Shown here: one piece after another, positions 23,040-31,162 of the stretch
Layout of the letters: each line of letters opens with the position of its first letter
Position numbering within the stretch: position 1 is the first letter of the stretch
Source: Candidatus Coproplasma excrementavium
GTDB lineage: Bacteria; Bacillota; Clostridia; Christensenellales; Borkfalkiaceae
Length of the DNA stretch: 32,207 nucleotides
Direction: 5' to 3'
NCBI GenBank assembly: GCA_018715195.1
Contig: DVMA01000041.1
Location: forward strand, 1-32,207
The notes under the pieces: generated by a model
Database searches by the model: none
What the model was told of the DNA's origin: nothing
The model's input: the letters and a program-made list of their open reading frames with translations, nothing else
Position numbers and translations under genes: made by a program

Positions 23040-25679
23040 GTGAAAACAAATATCAGGAAGCTGTCGGTGCTTATATCCTGCTTCGGCGCGGTTGCAGCGA
23101 TTGCAAGCCTTTCGGCGTGCAGTATGCTGATAAACGCTGTTGAAGGCAACGGTTCAGGTTCCGACGGCGGAAACACGTCCGACGGCACATACAAATTAGA
23201 TGTAGCCGCTATGGACCCCGAATGGGCGGACAAGGTTGTCGACAGTTCGCTGTGGCGTACCACGGCAAACATTGACGCCTATGCCGAAGATACTCTCGTT
23301 CTCAATGACGACGGCACCTATGCGCTCACCAAGGAGATGGGCGCGGGTCCTGACGCCGTAGGCCGTTGGAGTTCTGATGGCGGCGTAAACGACAACAACT
23401 TCAACAGGTACACCTATTACGGTACGTATACCAAGGCTGCGGACGGCGTGACGGTCACCCTCTCAGAGTGCACCAGCATTCAGGTTGAGGTGGATGTATT
23501 CAATATGTCGCTCGGCTATGACCTCGGCAACTATGAAATTGCCGATACGGGCATAATTACCGACCTTGACTTCGGCGCGGGTACTTGCGGCGGAGAAAAG
23601 GTAGTGGACCTTATGTACGGTCCCTATATAGTTGACAGCGGCAAGGGCAACTGCTCGCAGGTCGTAAAGCTTGGCAGCGGCACTTTCACGTTCAGCGAGG
23701 AGGAGGCTGAAACTCCCGACGAGGAAGTTCCCGATACAAGACCCGGCTACGCATTCACTGCGGTTGCAACGCCTCCCGCAGAAGAGGGCGGCGAGGCCTC
23801 TCAGCCCAACAGCGAGATAACCTTTACCGTATATACCGACGGCACTTATACATTTGCCTGGGCGGCGAATAAGGTGACCGACAGCGGCACATACGTCTGG
23901 GACAGACAGAAGGAGACGCTCACGCTGACCAAACCCGACGATAAGTCCACAACGCAGACCATAACTGCGAAAGACGGTAAGCTGAACTTCACCTATTATT
24001 ACAGTGCAAGCAACCAGCTCTTCCAGTCCTATGAGGGTTCGGTTGACGAGATGGAAGCCGTAATATGCGAAATGGTATATGAGATGATGCCCACGACTGA
24101 CGGCAACATATCGCTCAATCTGTACGGCGACCACACCTATACTTACACGGACGCAAAGGCGGGTGTGAGGGAGACGGGTACCTATGACTGGAACGTGGAC
24201 GAAACTCTGCTCACGCTCACCACGCCCGCAGGCAAGGAAGTTGCCTCTGCTCTGCAGGACGGCATGGCCAACGTGTTGTATGTGACATATACCTCGGGCA
24301 ATTCCTCGCAGATATTCCTCGGCTCCATTGCTGCAATGGAGAGGGATGTGCCTTCTGCAAGGGCGGTATACAAGTTCATAGGCGTAGGCGAACAGCACTC
24401 TTCCGAGTATTCGTTCGTGCTGTACAACAATATGACGTACAGCTTCAACGATGACCAGCACGGCGTAAGCGAGCAGGGTACGTGGACGTTTGTAAACGGC
24501 GTTCTCGCGCTTACATACCCCGGCACTATAACCAATAAATTGGGGTATGTAATGGACGGTTACAAGGTATCGGAGGACGGTATAGTATCGTTCACCTATT
24601 ATTATTCGGTAACCGAGATGCTCAAACAGACGTTTGAAGGCAACTTCGCCGACCTTGCGGTAGCTGTGGCAAGTTTCGGCCTTGCGGACGAAGTTTACAA
24701 ATTCGAGTGCACCAAAAACGAGGATAAGCTCTACGACTTCATTCTGTACGACAGCGGCGCTTATTGCTTTGCCGATAATCAGCACGGCATTTCGGAGTAC
24801 GGCACTTGGACATATGCAGACGGCGTGCTCACTGCAACATATCACGGCACCATAACCAACAAACTTGGCTATGTGTTCGGCGAATACGCAGTGGCGGCTG
24901 ACGGTACTATAACCTTCACATATTACTATTCTGCAACCGAACAGCTCAGCCAGCCCTATAAGGGCAATAAGGCCGAGCTTGAAATAGCGCTTGCAAAGCA
25001 CGGCTACGCTGAAGAGATATACAAGTTCACTGGCACAAAAAATAATGCCTATGACTTCATACTCTATTCAAACGGCGTTTACTGCTTTGCTGACAACCAG
25101 CACGGCGTATTCGAGTACGGTACGTGGACCTATGCGGACGGCGCGCTTGCCGTAACGTATCCCGGCACAATAGCCAATAAACTCGGCTATGTGTTCGGCG
25201 AATATGCGGTGACTGACGACACGATATCGTTTACGTATTACTATTCCGTAACCGAACAGCTCAACCAGCCATATGCGGGCAGCAAGACGGAACTTGAAAT
25301 AGCGCTTGCCAAGTATGGCTACGCCGAGCAGCTGTACAAGTTTGTCGGCCAGAGGAATACCGCCTACGACTTCATACTCTATTCAAACGGTGTTTACTGC
25401 TTTGCGGACAACCAGCACGGCGTGTATGAGTATGGCACGTGGACGTATTCAGACGGTACGCTCTCCGTAACATATCACGGCAATATAAAAAACAAATTCG
25501 GCTACGTGTTTGCTGATTATGCCGTTGCAGAGGACGGCACTATAACGTTCACATATTACTATTCCGCAACCGAACAGCTCAGCCAGCCCTATGCGGGCAG
25601 CAAGGCGGAGCTTGAAGCGGCTATAAACTCAGCGGCGGACGGCGCACAGAGCGGTGCTGCCGCAGACGGACAGGATTAA
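23040..25679 (+). CDS. Repeat-containing surface lipoprotein, first gene of the GH3 #3 operon
   Basis: 879 residues from a GTG. The signal (MKTNIRKLSVLISCFGAVAAIASLSAC) ends in lipobox LSAC with Cys27 as the lipid-bearing residue, so it sits on the outer face of the membrane. Residues ~50-230 are a beta-rich domain with pattern LNDDGTYAL...GTY. From residue 237 to the end there are six units of about 105 residues, each with a core like YDFILYSNG.YCFADNQHGV.EYGTWTYADG...TYYYS.TEQL. The first two (237-443) are strongly diverged; those from 444, 553, 661 and 766 are close to each other, the last three nearly identical. The core recalls lipocalin-like or other beta-barrel modules, but no named family was recognised. 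Its stop codon overlaps the ribosome-binding site of GH3 #3, so the two are made together; glycan binding is a reasonable guess, not shown. Confidence 0.82.
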   Translation: MKTNIRKLSVLISCFGAVAAIASLSACSMLINAVEGNGSGSDGGNTSDGTYKLDVAAMDPEWADKVVDSSLWRTTANIDAYAEDTLVLNDDGTYALTKEMGAGPDAVGRWSSDGGVNDNNFNRYTYYGTYTKAADGVTVTLSECTSIQVEVDVFNMSLGYDLGNYEIADTGIITDLDFGAGTCGGEKVVDLMYGPYIVDSGKGNCSQVVKLGSGTFTFSEEEAETPDEEVPDTRPGYAFTAVATPPAEEGGEASQPNSEITFTVYTDGTYTFAWAANKVTDSGTYVWDRQKETLTLTKPDDKSTTQTITAKDGKLNFTYYYSASNQLFQSYEGSVDEMEAVICEMVYEMMPTTDGNISLNLYGDHTYTYTDAKAGVRETGTYDWNVDETLLTLTTPAGKEVASALQDGMANVLYVTYTSGNSSQIFLGSIAAMERDVPSARAVYKFIGVGEQHSSEYSFVLYNNMTYSFNDDQHGVSEQGTWTFVNGVLALTYPGTITNKLGYVMDGYKVSEDGIVSFTYYYSVTEMLKQTFEGNFADLAVAVASFGLADEVYKFECTKNEDKLYDFILYDSGAYCFADNQHGISEYGTWTYADGVLTATYHGTITNKLGYVFGEYAVAADGTITFTYYYSATEQLSQPYKGNKAELEIALAKHGYAEEIYKFTGTKNNAYDFILYSNGVYCFADNQHGVFEYGTWTYADGALAVTYPGTIANKLGYVFGEYAVTDDTISFTYYYSVTEQLNQPYAGSKTELEIALAKYGYAEQLYKFVGQRNTAYDFILYSNGVYCFADNQHGVYEYGTWTYSDGTLSVTYHGNIKNKFGYVFADYAVAEDGTITFTYYYSATEQLSQPYAGSKAELEAAINSAADGAQSGAAADGQD
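24369..25635 (+). repeat. Tandem ~320-bp coding repeat, four close units
   Basis: Units begin at 24369, 24696, 25020 and 25335, each at a TACAAR codon pair coding YKF (lengths 327, 324 and 315 bp, plus a last unit of about 300 bp). Unit lengths stay multiples of three. The last three share long runs of identical sequence, which implies recent duplication. Confidence 0.85.
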
Positions 25680-25692
25680 GGAGGTGGGCAGC

Positions 25693-28600
25693 ATGAAACA
25701 GAATAATTTTGGTCGCATGCGCGTTGCTGGCAGAATACTCTCCATGATATTCGCCTTTACGCTTGCCGCAGGCTGTGCGGCGGGCAGCATGCTTGAAGCC
25801 AACGCCGACCAGGTAAATAACTTCCTCGGCACAAGAACTACTGCCACCAAGGGCAACGGCGATTACGAGGCTTTCACGCCCGATGAAAAGTATCTCAACA
25901 GCGATGGCTCTGCCAATACCGATGCGCTTGTAGCCGCTCATATAGATATGGGCACGCGCATCGCGGAGGAGGGCTCCGTACTTCTTAAAAACAAGGACAA
26001 TGCGGCTCTTCCCCTTGCGGGAACGGAGAACGTTACGCTTATGGGCTACCGCAGCACGGCGGCCTATGCGGTGTACGGCATGGATATAGGCTCCCCCGAA
26101 GAGGCCAGCCAGAATGTAAGTTTCAAGGATGCGCTCACCGCGGCAGGTTTCAAAGTGAATAACGTTGTCTGCTCCGCGTACGACACCGTCTCCGCTACTG
26201 AGGCCTATACCGCCAAGGATAAGAACAGACTTGCGGGCACGGGCTATTATGTGGAGTCGATAACCTCGGCAAACCGCTACAATGTGGCAGAACCTTCTAT
26301 AGATGAAATAAAAACCAGCGCGGGCGAGCAGGCGTTCAACGACAGTATCAGGCAGTATAAGGATGCGGGCATAGTCGTACTCGGCAGACCATCTTCGGAG
26401 CAGGGCGACTACTATACTGGCGATAACGGAAGGGACGCTGCGGCCTTCTCCCAGTCAAAGACGAAGAACGTTTTAAGCCTTTCCGACGGCGAGCGCGCAC
26501 TCATTGAATTCGCAAAGCAGAATTTCGATAAGGTTGTGGTTGTGCTCACTACCGCCAACCCCATGGAGCTCAGCGAACTCGAGGCCGATGATGGCGTAGA
26601 CGCCATACTCTGGGCGGGTTACCCCGGCAACTATGGTTTCTACGGCGTTGCCAACATACTTGCAGGCAAGGCCAATCCCTCGGGCAGGCTGGCAGATACG
26701 TTCGCGGCGGACACGGCTTCCACGCCCGCAATGCAGAACTACGGTCTTTACCTCTACACCAACGGCAGCAGTCTGGGCGGCTCTAACGGGCTCAACTCCA
26801 ACGACTACTATGGCGGCGCATATATCGTGCACGCGGAGGGCATTTACAGCGGATATAAGTACTACGAAACCCGCTATGAGGACACTGTGCTCAGTCAGGG
26901 CAATGCAACCTCTGGCACGGGCATAGGTGGATACAATACCACGGGCGCGTGGAACTATGCGGACGAGGTAACCTATTCGTTCGGTTACGGTCTTTCGTAT
27001 ACTACGTTCACCCAGACGATAACGGACGTTGAATTCTCCCCCGACAACAGAACGGCGACTGTCAGCGTGGCCGTAAAGAACGATGGCGACGTTGACGGCA
27101 AGAGCGTAATTCAGATATATGGCCAGAGCCCTTACACGCAGTACGACAAGGATAACGGCGTGGAAAAGGCCTCCGTACAGCTGCTTGCATACGACAAGGT
27201 GGAAGTAGCCGCGGGTGCAACCGTGAACGTGGATGTGGAGGTGGATATGCAGTATCTCGCCTCGTACGACAGCAAGGTTGCCAAATCCTATATAATGGAG
27301 CAGGCGGACGGCTACTACTTTGCACTCGGCTGCAACTCCCAGTCGGAGGGTGCACACGCCGCAATAAACAACATACTTGCCGCAAAGGCGGAGGATGGCG
27401 CGGTTATAGATACCTCCAAGATGGACGAAACGGGCAATGCGGACGCGGTCTATAAGTTCAGATGGACGGCGGCGGAGGATACCTTCGCCACATCGGAGGC
27501 GGGCGCAACCATAACCAACCAGCTGGACGATATGGATTACAACTACTATCAGAAGGACACCGTGCAGTACCTTTCGCGCAGCAACTGGCAGTCCTCCTGG
27601 CCCAAGAGCTATACTGGTCTTTCGGTGGTTACCACGACCGATATGCTCAAGTATCTCACCAACGACTTCCACACCACAACCGATACCGATACGGAAGGCA
27701 TTGTGTTCGGCGCAGAGGGTGAAACCAACTTCACCGATATGTTCCTGTCTGACTTCAACGATGCAAGGTGGAGCGGAGTGATTGATAAAATCACGTTGGA
27801 AAATGCCGTAAGATTTACTGCAAGCGGCAACAGAACTTTCCAGCAGATGGACGAAGTTTACTTCCTCAGCGGCAACTCCTACGTTGAAAACGGTTCGGTA
27901 GGCATTCAGAAGACGCTTTCCCAGCAGTCGGATATGAACGCTCCCTGGTACGTTGACCCCACCGATGAGAACGCAGGCTTCTACTGCAACTCCTTCGGCG
28001 GCGCAACGCTTATGGCCTCCACGTGGAGCAAACAGCTCATGGAGGAGATGGGCGAGCTCTGGGGCAACGACGCATTGTTTGTAAATATCCCCATGGTATG
28101 GGCTCCCAGCATAAACATGCACCGCACGCCCTACAACGGACGCAACGGCGAGTACTATTCGGAGGACGGCGTTCTCAGCGGATATACCGCGCTCAGCGTA
28201 GGTTCGGGCGCAATATCCAAGGGCCTCATAACTTCCATAAAGCACTTTGCCTTCAACGAGCAGGAGACGGCGCGCAACGGCATATCCACATATATGAATG
28301 AACAGACCGCGCGCGAGGGCGAGCTCCGCGGCTTCCAGATAGCGCTTGAAGGCTACAAGAATGCCGAAGGCAAGCGTGTATCCGTACTCGGCATAATGAC
28401 GGGTTACAACCGCGCAGGCGCAATATATGCGGGCGCGCACCAGGGACTTATGCAGGGCATACTCCGCGACGAATGGGATTTCAACGGATATGTCACCAGC
28501 GACCTTGCCCAGTCGGGCAGCACGTATATGCCCTATATAGAGAGCATACTTGCGGGCACGACAAACTTCGATACGGCTATAAATAACGACAGCACCGTAT

Positions 28601-28914
28601 GGCGCATAAGCGTTGCCGACCTCGTTGAAGAGGTTAGCGGCGATGCAGAAGTGCTCAGGGCGCTCAAAGAAGACCTTCATTATTCTCTGTGGGCATTCTC
28701 GCAGAGCAACCTCGCCAACTGGATGACCGATACCACGCGCGTGGTATGGGTATGGAACTGGTGGCGCGGCGCGTATATCGGCACGGAAATTGTCAGCGGC
28801 ATACTTATCGCCGCGGGCGTTGTGATGTATATTTACGCCGTTGCAATAGGTCCCTGGCGCGAGGATAAAAAGAATCGTCTTGCCGCGCAGGCGGAAAGGA
28901 GTGAAAAACAATGA
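25693..28914 (+). CDS. Membrane-tethered GH3 glycosidase with reversed domain order (#3)
   Basis: 1073 residues; start at the ATG at 25693, 8 bp after AAGGAGG, which overlaps the stop codon of the lipoprotein gene. Hydrophobic segment at ~11-32, then NADQVNNFLGT, which matches ESDINSYLGT of GH3 #1. Domains are in the same reversed order: sandwich (EEGSVLLKNKDNAALPLAG; GRPSSEQGD with Glu236 as likely acid/base), fibronectin-like (VKNDGDVDGKSVIQIYGQSPY), then barrel (HRTPYNGRNGEYYSED, KHFAFNEQETARNG, GYVTSDLAQSG with Asp937 as likely nucleophile). A C-terminal helix (~1029-1052) is followed by a charged tail of 20 residues. It is closer to #1 than to #2. Its stop overlaps the next gene by ATGA. 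Catalytic residues look intact; substrate unknown. Confidence 0.88.
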   Translation: MKQNNFGRMRVAGRILSMIFAFTLAAGCAAGSMLEANADQVNNFLGTRTTATKGNGDYEAFTPDEKYLNSDGSANTDALVAAHIDMGTRIAEEGSVLLKNKDNAALPLAGTENVTLMGYRSTAAYAVYGMDIGSPEEASQNVSFKDALTAAGFKVNNVVCSAYDTVSATEAYTAKDKNRLAGTGYYVESITSANRYNVAEPSIDEIKTSAGEQAFNDSIRQYKDAGIVVLGRPSSEQGDYYTGDNGRDAAAFSQSKTKNVLSLSDGERALIEFAKQNFDKVVVVLTTANPMELSELEADDGVDAILWAGYPGNYGFYGVANILAGKANPSGRLADTFAADTASTPAMQNYGLYLYTNGSSLGGSNGLNSNDYYGGAYIVHAEGIYSGYKYYETRYEDTVLSQGNATSGTGIGGYNTTGAWNYADEVTYSFGYGLSYTTFTQTITDVEFSPDNRTATVSVAVKNDGDVDGKSVIQIYGQSPYTQYDKDNGVEKASVQLLAYDKVEVAAGATVNVDVEVDMQYLASYDSKVAKSYIMEQADGYYFALGCNSQSEGAHAAINNILAAKAEDGAVIDTSKMDETGNADAVYKFRWTAAEDTFATSEAGATITNQLDDMDYNYYQKDTVQYLSRSNWQSSWPKSYTGLSVVTTTDMLKYLTNDFHTTTDTDTEGIVFGAEGETNFTDMFLSDFNDARWSGVIDKITLENAVRFTASGNRTFQQMDEVYFLSGNSYVENGSVGIQKTLSQQSDMNAPWYVDPTDENAGFYCNSFGGATLMASTWSKQLMEEMGELWGNDALFVNIPMVWAPSINMHRTPYNGRNGEYYSEDGVLSGYTALSVGSGAISKGLITSIKHFAFNEQETARNGISTYMNEQTAREGELRGFQIALEGYKNAEGKRVSVLGIMTGYNRAGAIYAGAHQGLMQGILRDEWDFNGYVTSDLAQSGSTYMPYIESILAGTTNFDTAINNDSTVWRISVADLVEEVSGDAEVLRALKEDLHYSLWAFSQSNLANWMTDTTRVVWVWNWWRGAYIGTEIVSGILIAAGVVMYIYAVAIGPWREDKKNRLAAQAERSEKQ

Positions 28915-29444
28915 AGTCAGCTTATGCCATAAAGAGAAACGGTAACGGCACGGCGCTTTTGCTCCTGCCCATAATACTTGCCGCAGCTGCGGAAATCCTT
29001 GCATTTTTCAGCTCGCGTGCAAACAGTACCTACCCCATAACCTCGCTTGATACCGTAATGTTCCTTACCGAATTTGCCGTAGGCATACTCGTTATAATCT
29101 ACGTTTTAAGCTTTATTTTAAAGGGGACGGCCTGCATGGTTGCGTTCGACGCCCTCCGCGGCGTGGCCGTTGCGCTGCTGTGCATATGCATTTACACCGT
29201 GCTTGAAGAGCGTGCCACGCTCATGGGCTATGTGTGGTTCTCCGACCTTGAAAGCGGCAACGCAAACTCTGTAAGCGCGCTCAACCTCGGCGTAGCCTCC
29301 GCGGCTCTGTATGTGGGTTCGGTAATTCTGCTTGCCGTGACGGGCGCGGTTGAGTTTATCTCTGCCAAAAAGGTAAAGCGCACGCGCGAAGTCGTGCAGG
29401 CGGAAATTGACGAGCTCAACAAGGAACTCGCTTCAATGAAGTAA
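28911..29444 (+). CDS. Small four-helix membrane protein coupled to GH3 #3
   Basis: 177 residues with four membrane helices (about 16-34, 45-70, 77-99 and 124-146) and a basic, coiled-coil-like tail (SAKKVKRTREVVQAEIDELNKELASMK). The ATG overlaps the GH3 stop codon (ATGA, 28911-28914), with GGAG about 10 bp upstream. No family was recognised. Same position, overlap and layout as the 134-residue protein after GH3 #1, though direct sequence likeness is slight apart from the last helix (FMGVDKK there, FISAKKVK here). Likely works with the tethered GH3; how is unknown. Confidence 0.8.
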   Translation: MKSAYAIKRNGNGTALLLLPIILAAAAEILAFFSSRANSTYPITSLDTVMFLTEFAVGILVIIYVLSFILKGTACMVAFDALRGVAVALLCICIYTVLEERATLMGYVWFSDLESGNANSVSALNLGVASAALYVGSVILLAVTGAVEFISAKKVKRTREVVQAEIDELNKELASMK

Positions 29445-29475
29445 TTGATGTGCGTACAGACGCACGGAAAAAAAT

Positions 29476-29509
29476 AAAAAAGCGACAGCTTCGCGCTGTC
29501 GCTTTTTTT
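29476..29509 (+). terminator. Terminator of the lipoprotein / GH3 #3 operon
   Basis: GCGACAGC (29482-29489) pairs with GCTGTCGC (29495-29502), flanked by an A run on the left and seven Ts on the right. Confidence 0.85.
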
Positions 29510-29525
29510 ATGTGGTTTTTGTGTT

Positions 29526-29551
29526 AATTGAGCCATATGTGCGGCTCAATT
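29526..29551 (-). repeat. 28-nt hairpin repeat, copy 5 (most symmetric)
   Basis: AATTGAGCC (29526-29534) and GGCTCAATT (29543-29551) form a perfect 9-bp stem around ATATGTGC. It lies 50 bp from copy 6 in the gap between two convergent genes. Confidence 0.75.
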
Positions 29552-29602
29552 GTGTGTTGCGTTCGTTTGGCTGATGTGGCGGTTTTAACGTCAAAAAATC
29601 AG

Positions 29603-29630
29603 ATAGTTGCGCCATATATGCGGGGCAATT
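29603..29630 (-). repeat. 28-nt hairpin repeat, copy 6
   Basis: Minus-strand reading AATTGCCCCGCATATATG followed by GCGCAACTAT; a full-length copy just beyond the stop codon of the MATE gene. Confidence 0.8.
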
Positions 29631-29636
29631 GTCTTT

Positions 29637-31037
29637 TTATGCGGCGTTTTTGTTGTAACTGTGTTCAAGAGCAATCTGCTGTTCGCGCTTTTTGAGTATG
29701 CGCGGCGACATGACAAAAAAAGTGGTTGCCGTGGTTATGCCTGCAATTATGTCGGCAATGCCTTCGCTGTAATATACGCCCGCAGAGCCCGCAAACAGCG
29801 GCAGAATAAAGCACAGCGGAATGAGCAGTATAACTTTTCTCAGACACGCTAAAAATATGGAAATTTTTGCCTGGTTGAGGGCGACAAATACGTTCTGCAA
29901 CGTCATCTGTGCAAAAAAGAATATCGTGCCCATCATAAAGTAAGGCGTGTATTTTTTAATCAGCTCCATAACGGAAGGGCTTGCGCTGAACATATATCCG
30001 TATATCTGCGGAACGAGCAATGATATAAGCCACACGGTTGTGCTTACGCAAAGCGCAACAATGCTAACAATTTTGACGGCCTTTTTTATTCGTGCGGAAT
30101 TGCCCGCGCCGTAGTTGTAGCTTACAAGCGGCTGTACGCCCGTTCCCAGGCCGTTCAGCGGCATGCATACCATCTGGTTTGCGCTCAGCATAATGGTAAG
30201 CGCGGCCGTGTAGTCGCTGTCGTTGGCGGAATAGTGTTTTAAGTTGACGTTGAATACAATCTGAATGGCGCTTTCGGTGACGGACATTATAAACGGCGAA
30301 AGTCCGAGTATGAGTATGCGCCCCGCAGTCTTCGGGCTTATGCGGAAAAATTCTTTGCGGAAGCGGAACCGCGTTTTCTTGCCTGAAAAGAAGATTATCA
30401 CCCACGCGGCGGAAACTCCCTGGGAAATGATTGTCGCCAGAGCCGCGCCCTTTACGCCCATATTCAGCGCAAATATGAACAGCGGGTCAAGGCCTATGTT
30501 CAGCACTGCGCCTATCGCAACCGTGGCCATCGATGTAAAACTGAATCCCTGCGCCGTTATGAACGGATTCAGACCGAGGGAAATCATGACGAACAGCGTG
30601 CCCGCGCCGTATATGAACAGATAGTCGCTTGCATATTCAAAGCTGGAATCGGGCGCGCCGAACAGCTTTAAAATGGGGTCGCCTGCCGAAAGTATTACGG
30701 CGGTAAGCGCAACGCCGAAAATAAGCAGCAGTACAAAGCCGTTGTTGAATACGCGCTCTGCCTCGTCGCGCTTGTTTTCGCCGAGGAATATGCTTGCAAG
30801 CGGCGCGCCGCCCATGCCCACAAGGTTGCTGAACGCGCTGAGTATAAGCGTTACGGGCAGAGCAACGCCAAGGCCGGCAAGCGCGTCCGTGCCCGTCTTC
30901 GGTATGCCGCCTACGTACATTCTGTCAACTAAATTATATAAAAGGTTTATCACCTGCGCAACAACTGCGGGCGCGGCCAGCTTTGCTACCAGTCTGCCTA
31001 CGGGGCCGTTGCCCAGGTCCATAGTTTTTGATGCCAT
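29637..31037 (-). CDS. MATE-family multidrug/metabolite efflux transporter
   Basis: 466 residues, the usual length, with about twelve membrane helices. Family features are LAAPAVVAQVINLLYNLVDRMYVG near the start, VGMGGAPLASIFLGENKRDEAERV, LNIGLDPLFIFALNMGVKGAALATIISQ and the second-half QPLVSYNYGAGNSARIKKAV. These proteins export drugs or small metabolites in exchange for Na+ or H+. The start is set by the promoter at 31068-31096 and AGAGAG ahead of the ATG. It is not tied to its neighbours; the substrate is unknown. Confidence 0.93.
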   Translation of the reverse strand: MASKTMDLGNGPVGRLVAKLAAPAVVAQVINLLYNLVDRMYVGGIPKTGTDALAGLGVALPVTLILSAFSNLVGMGGAPLASIFLGENKRDEAERVFNNGFVLLLIFGVALTAVILSAGDPILKLFGAPDSSFEYASDYLFIYGAGTLFVMISLGLNPFITAQGFSFTSMATVAIGAVLNIGLDPLFIFALNMGVKGAALATIISQGVSAAWVIIFFSGKKTRFRFRKEFFRISPKTAGRILILGLSPFIMSVTESAIQIVFNVNLKHYSANDSDYTAALTIMLSANQMVCMPLNGLGTGVQPLVSYNYGAGNSARIKKAVKIVSIVALCVSTTVWLISLLVPQIYGYMFSASPSVMELIKKYTPYFMMGTIFFFAQMTLQNVFVALNQAKISIFLACLRKVILLIPLCFILPLFAGSAGVYYSEGIADIIAGITTATTFFVMSPRILKKREQQIALEHSYNKNAA

Positions 31038-31067
31038 AATAGCTCTCTTGTTTTCCGTATAGGTGCA

Positions 31068-31096
31068 ATTATATCACCGCGGCAACGTTAAGTCAA
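31068..31096 (-). promoter_or_regulatory. Consensus promoter of the MATE gene
   Basis: On the minus strand: TTGACT (31096-31091), 17-bp spacer, TATAAT (31073-31068), with TGA before the -10. Leader of about 25 nt. Confidence 0.85.
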
Positions 31097-31119
31097 AGAG
31101 TTTTCCTCTGTATGCATAA

Positions 31120-31156
31120 GCTGCGGGCGGACTGAATTTTTCAGTCCGCCCGCAGC
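31120..31156 (-). terminator. Hairpin after the L-serine dehydratase gene
   Basis: GCTGCGGGCGGACTGA (31120-31135) pairs perfectly with TCAGTCCGCCCGCAGC (31141-31156) over a five-base loop, 6 bp past the stop codon. The T run after it on the minus strand is short. Confidence 0.7.
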
Positions 31157-31162
31157 GTTGAT

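Noticed and set aside
24369-25635. CRISPR array
   Set aside because: The repeats are ~320 bp, contiguous, in frame and coding, not short repeats with unique spacers.
26473-29004. 843-residue open frame on the minus strand opposite GH3 #3, and similar long frames opposite GH3 #1, #2 and the lipoprotein (7055-8665, 18525-20006, 23463-25001)
   Set aside because: They mirror codon bias of the real genes, have no ribosome-binding sites, no domains and odd composition (rich in Val, Tyr, Ala, Arg).
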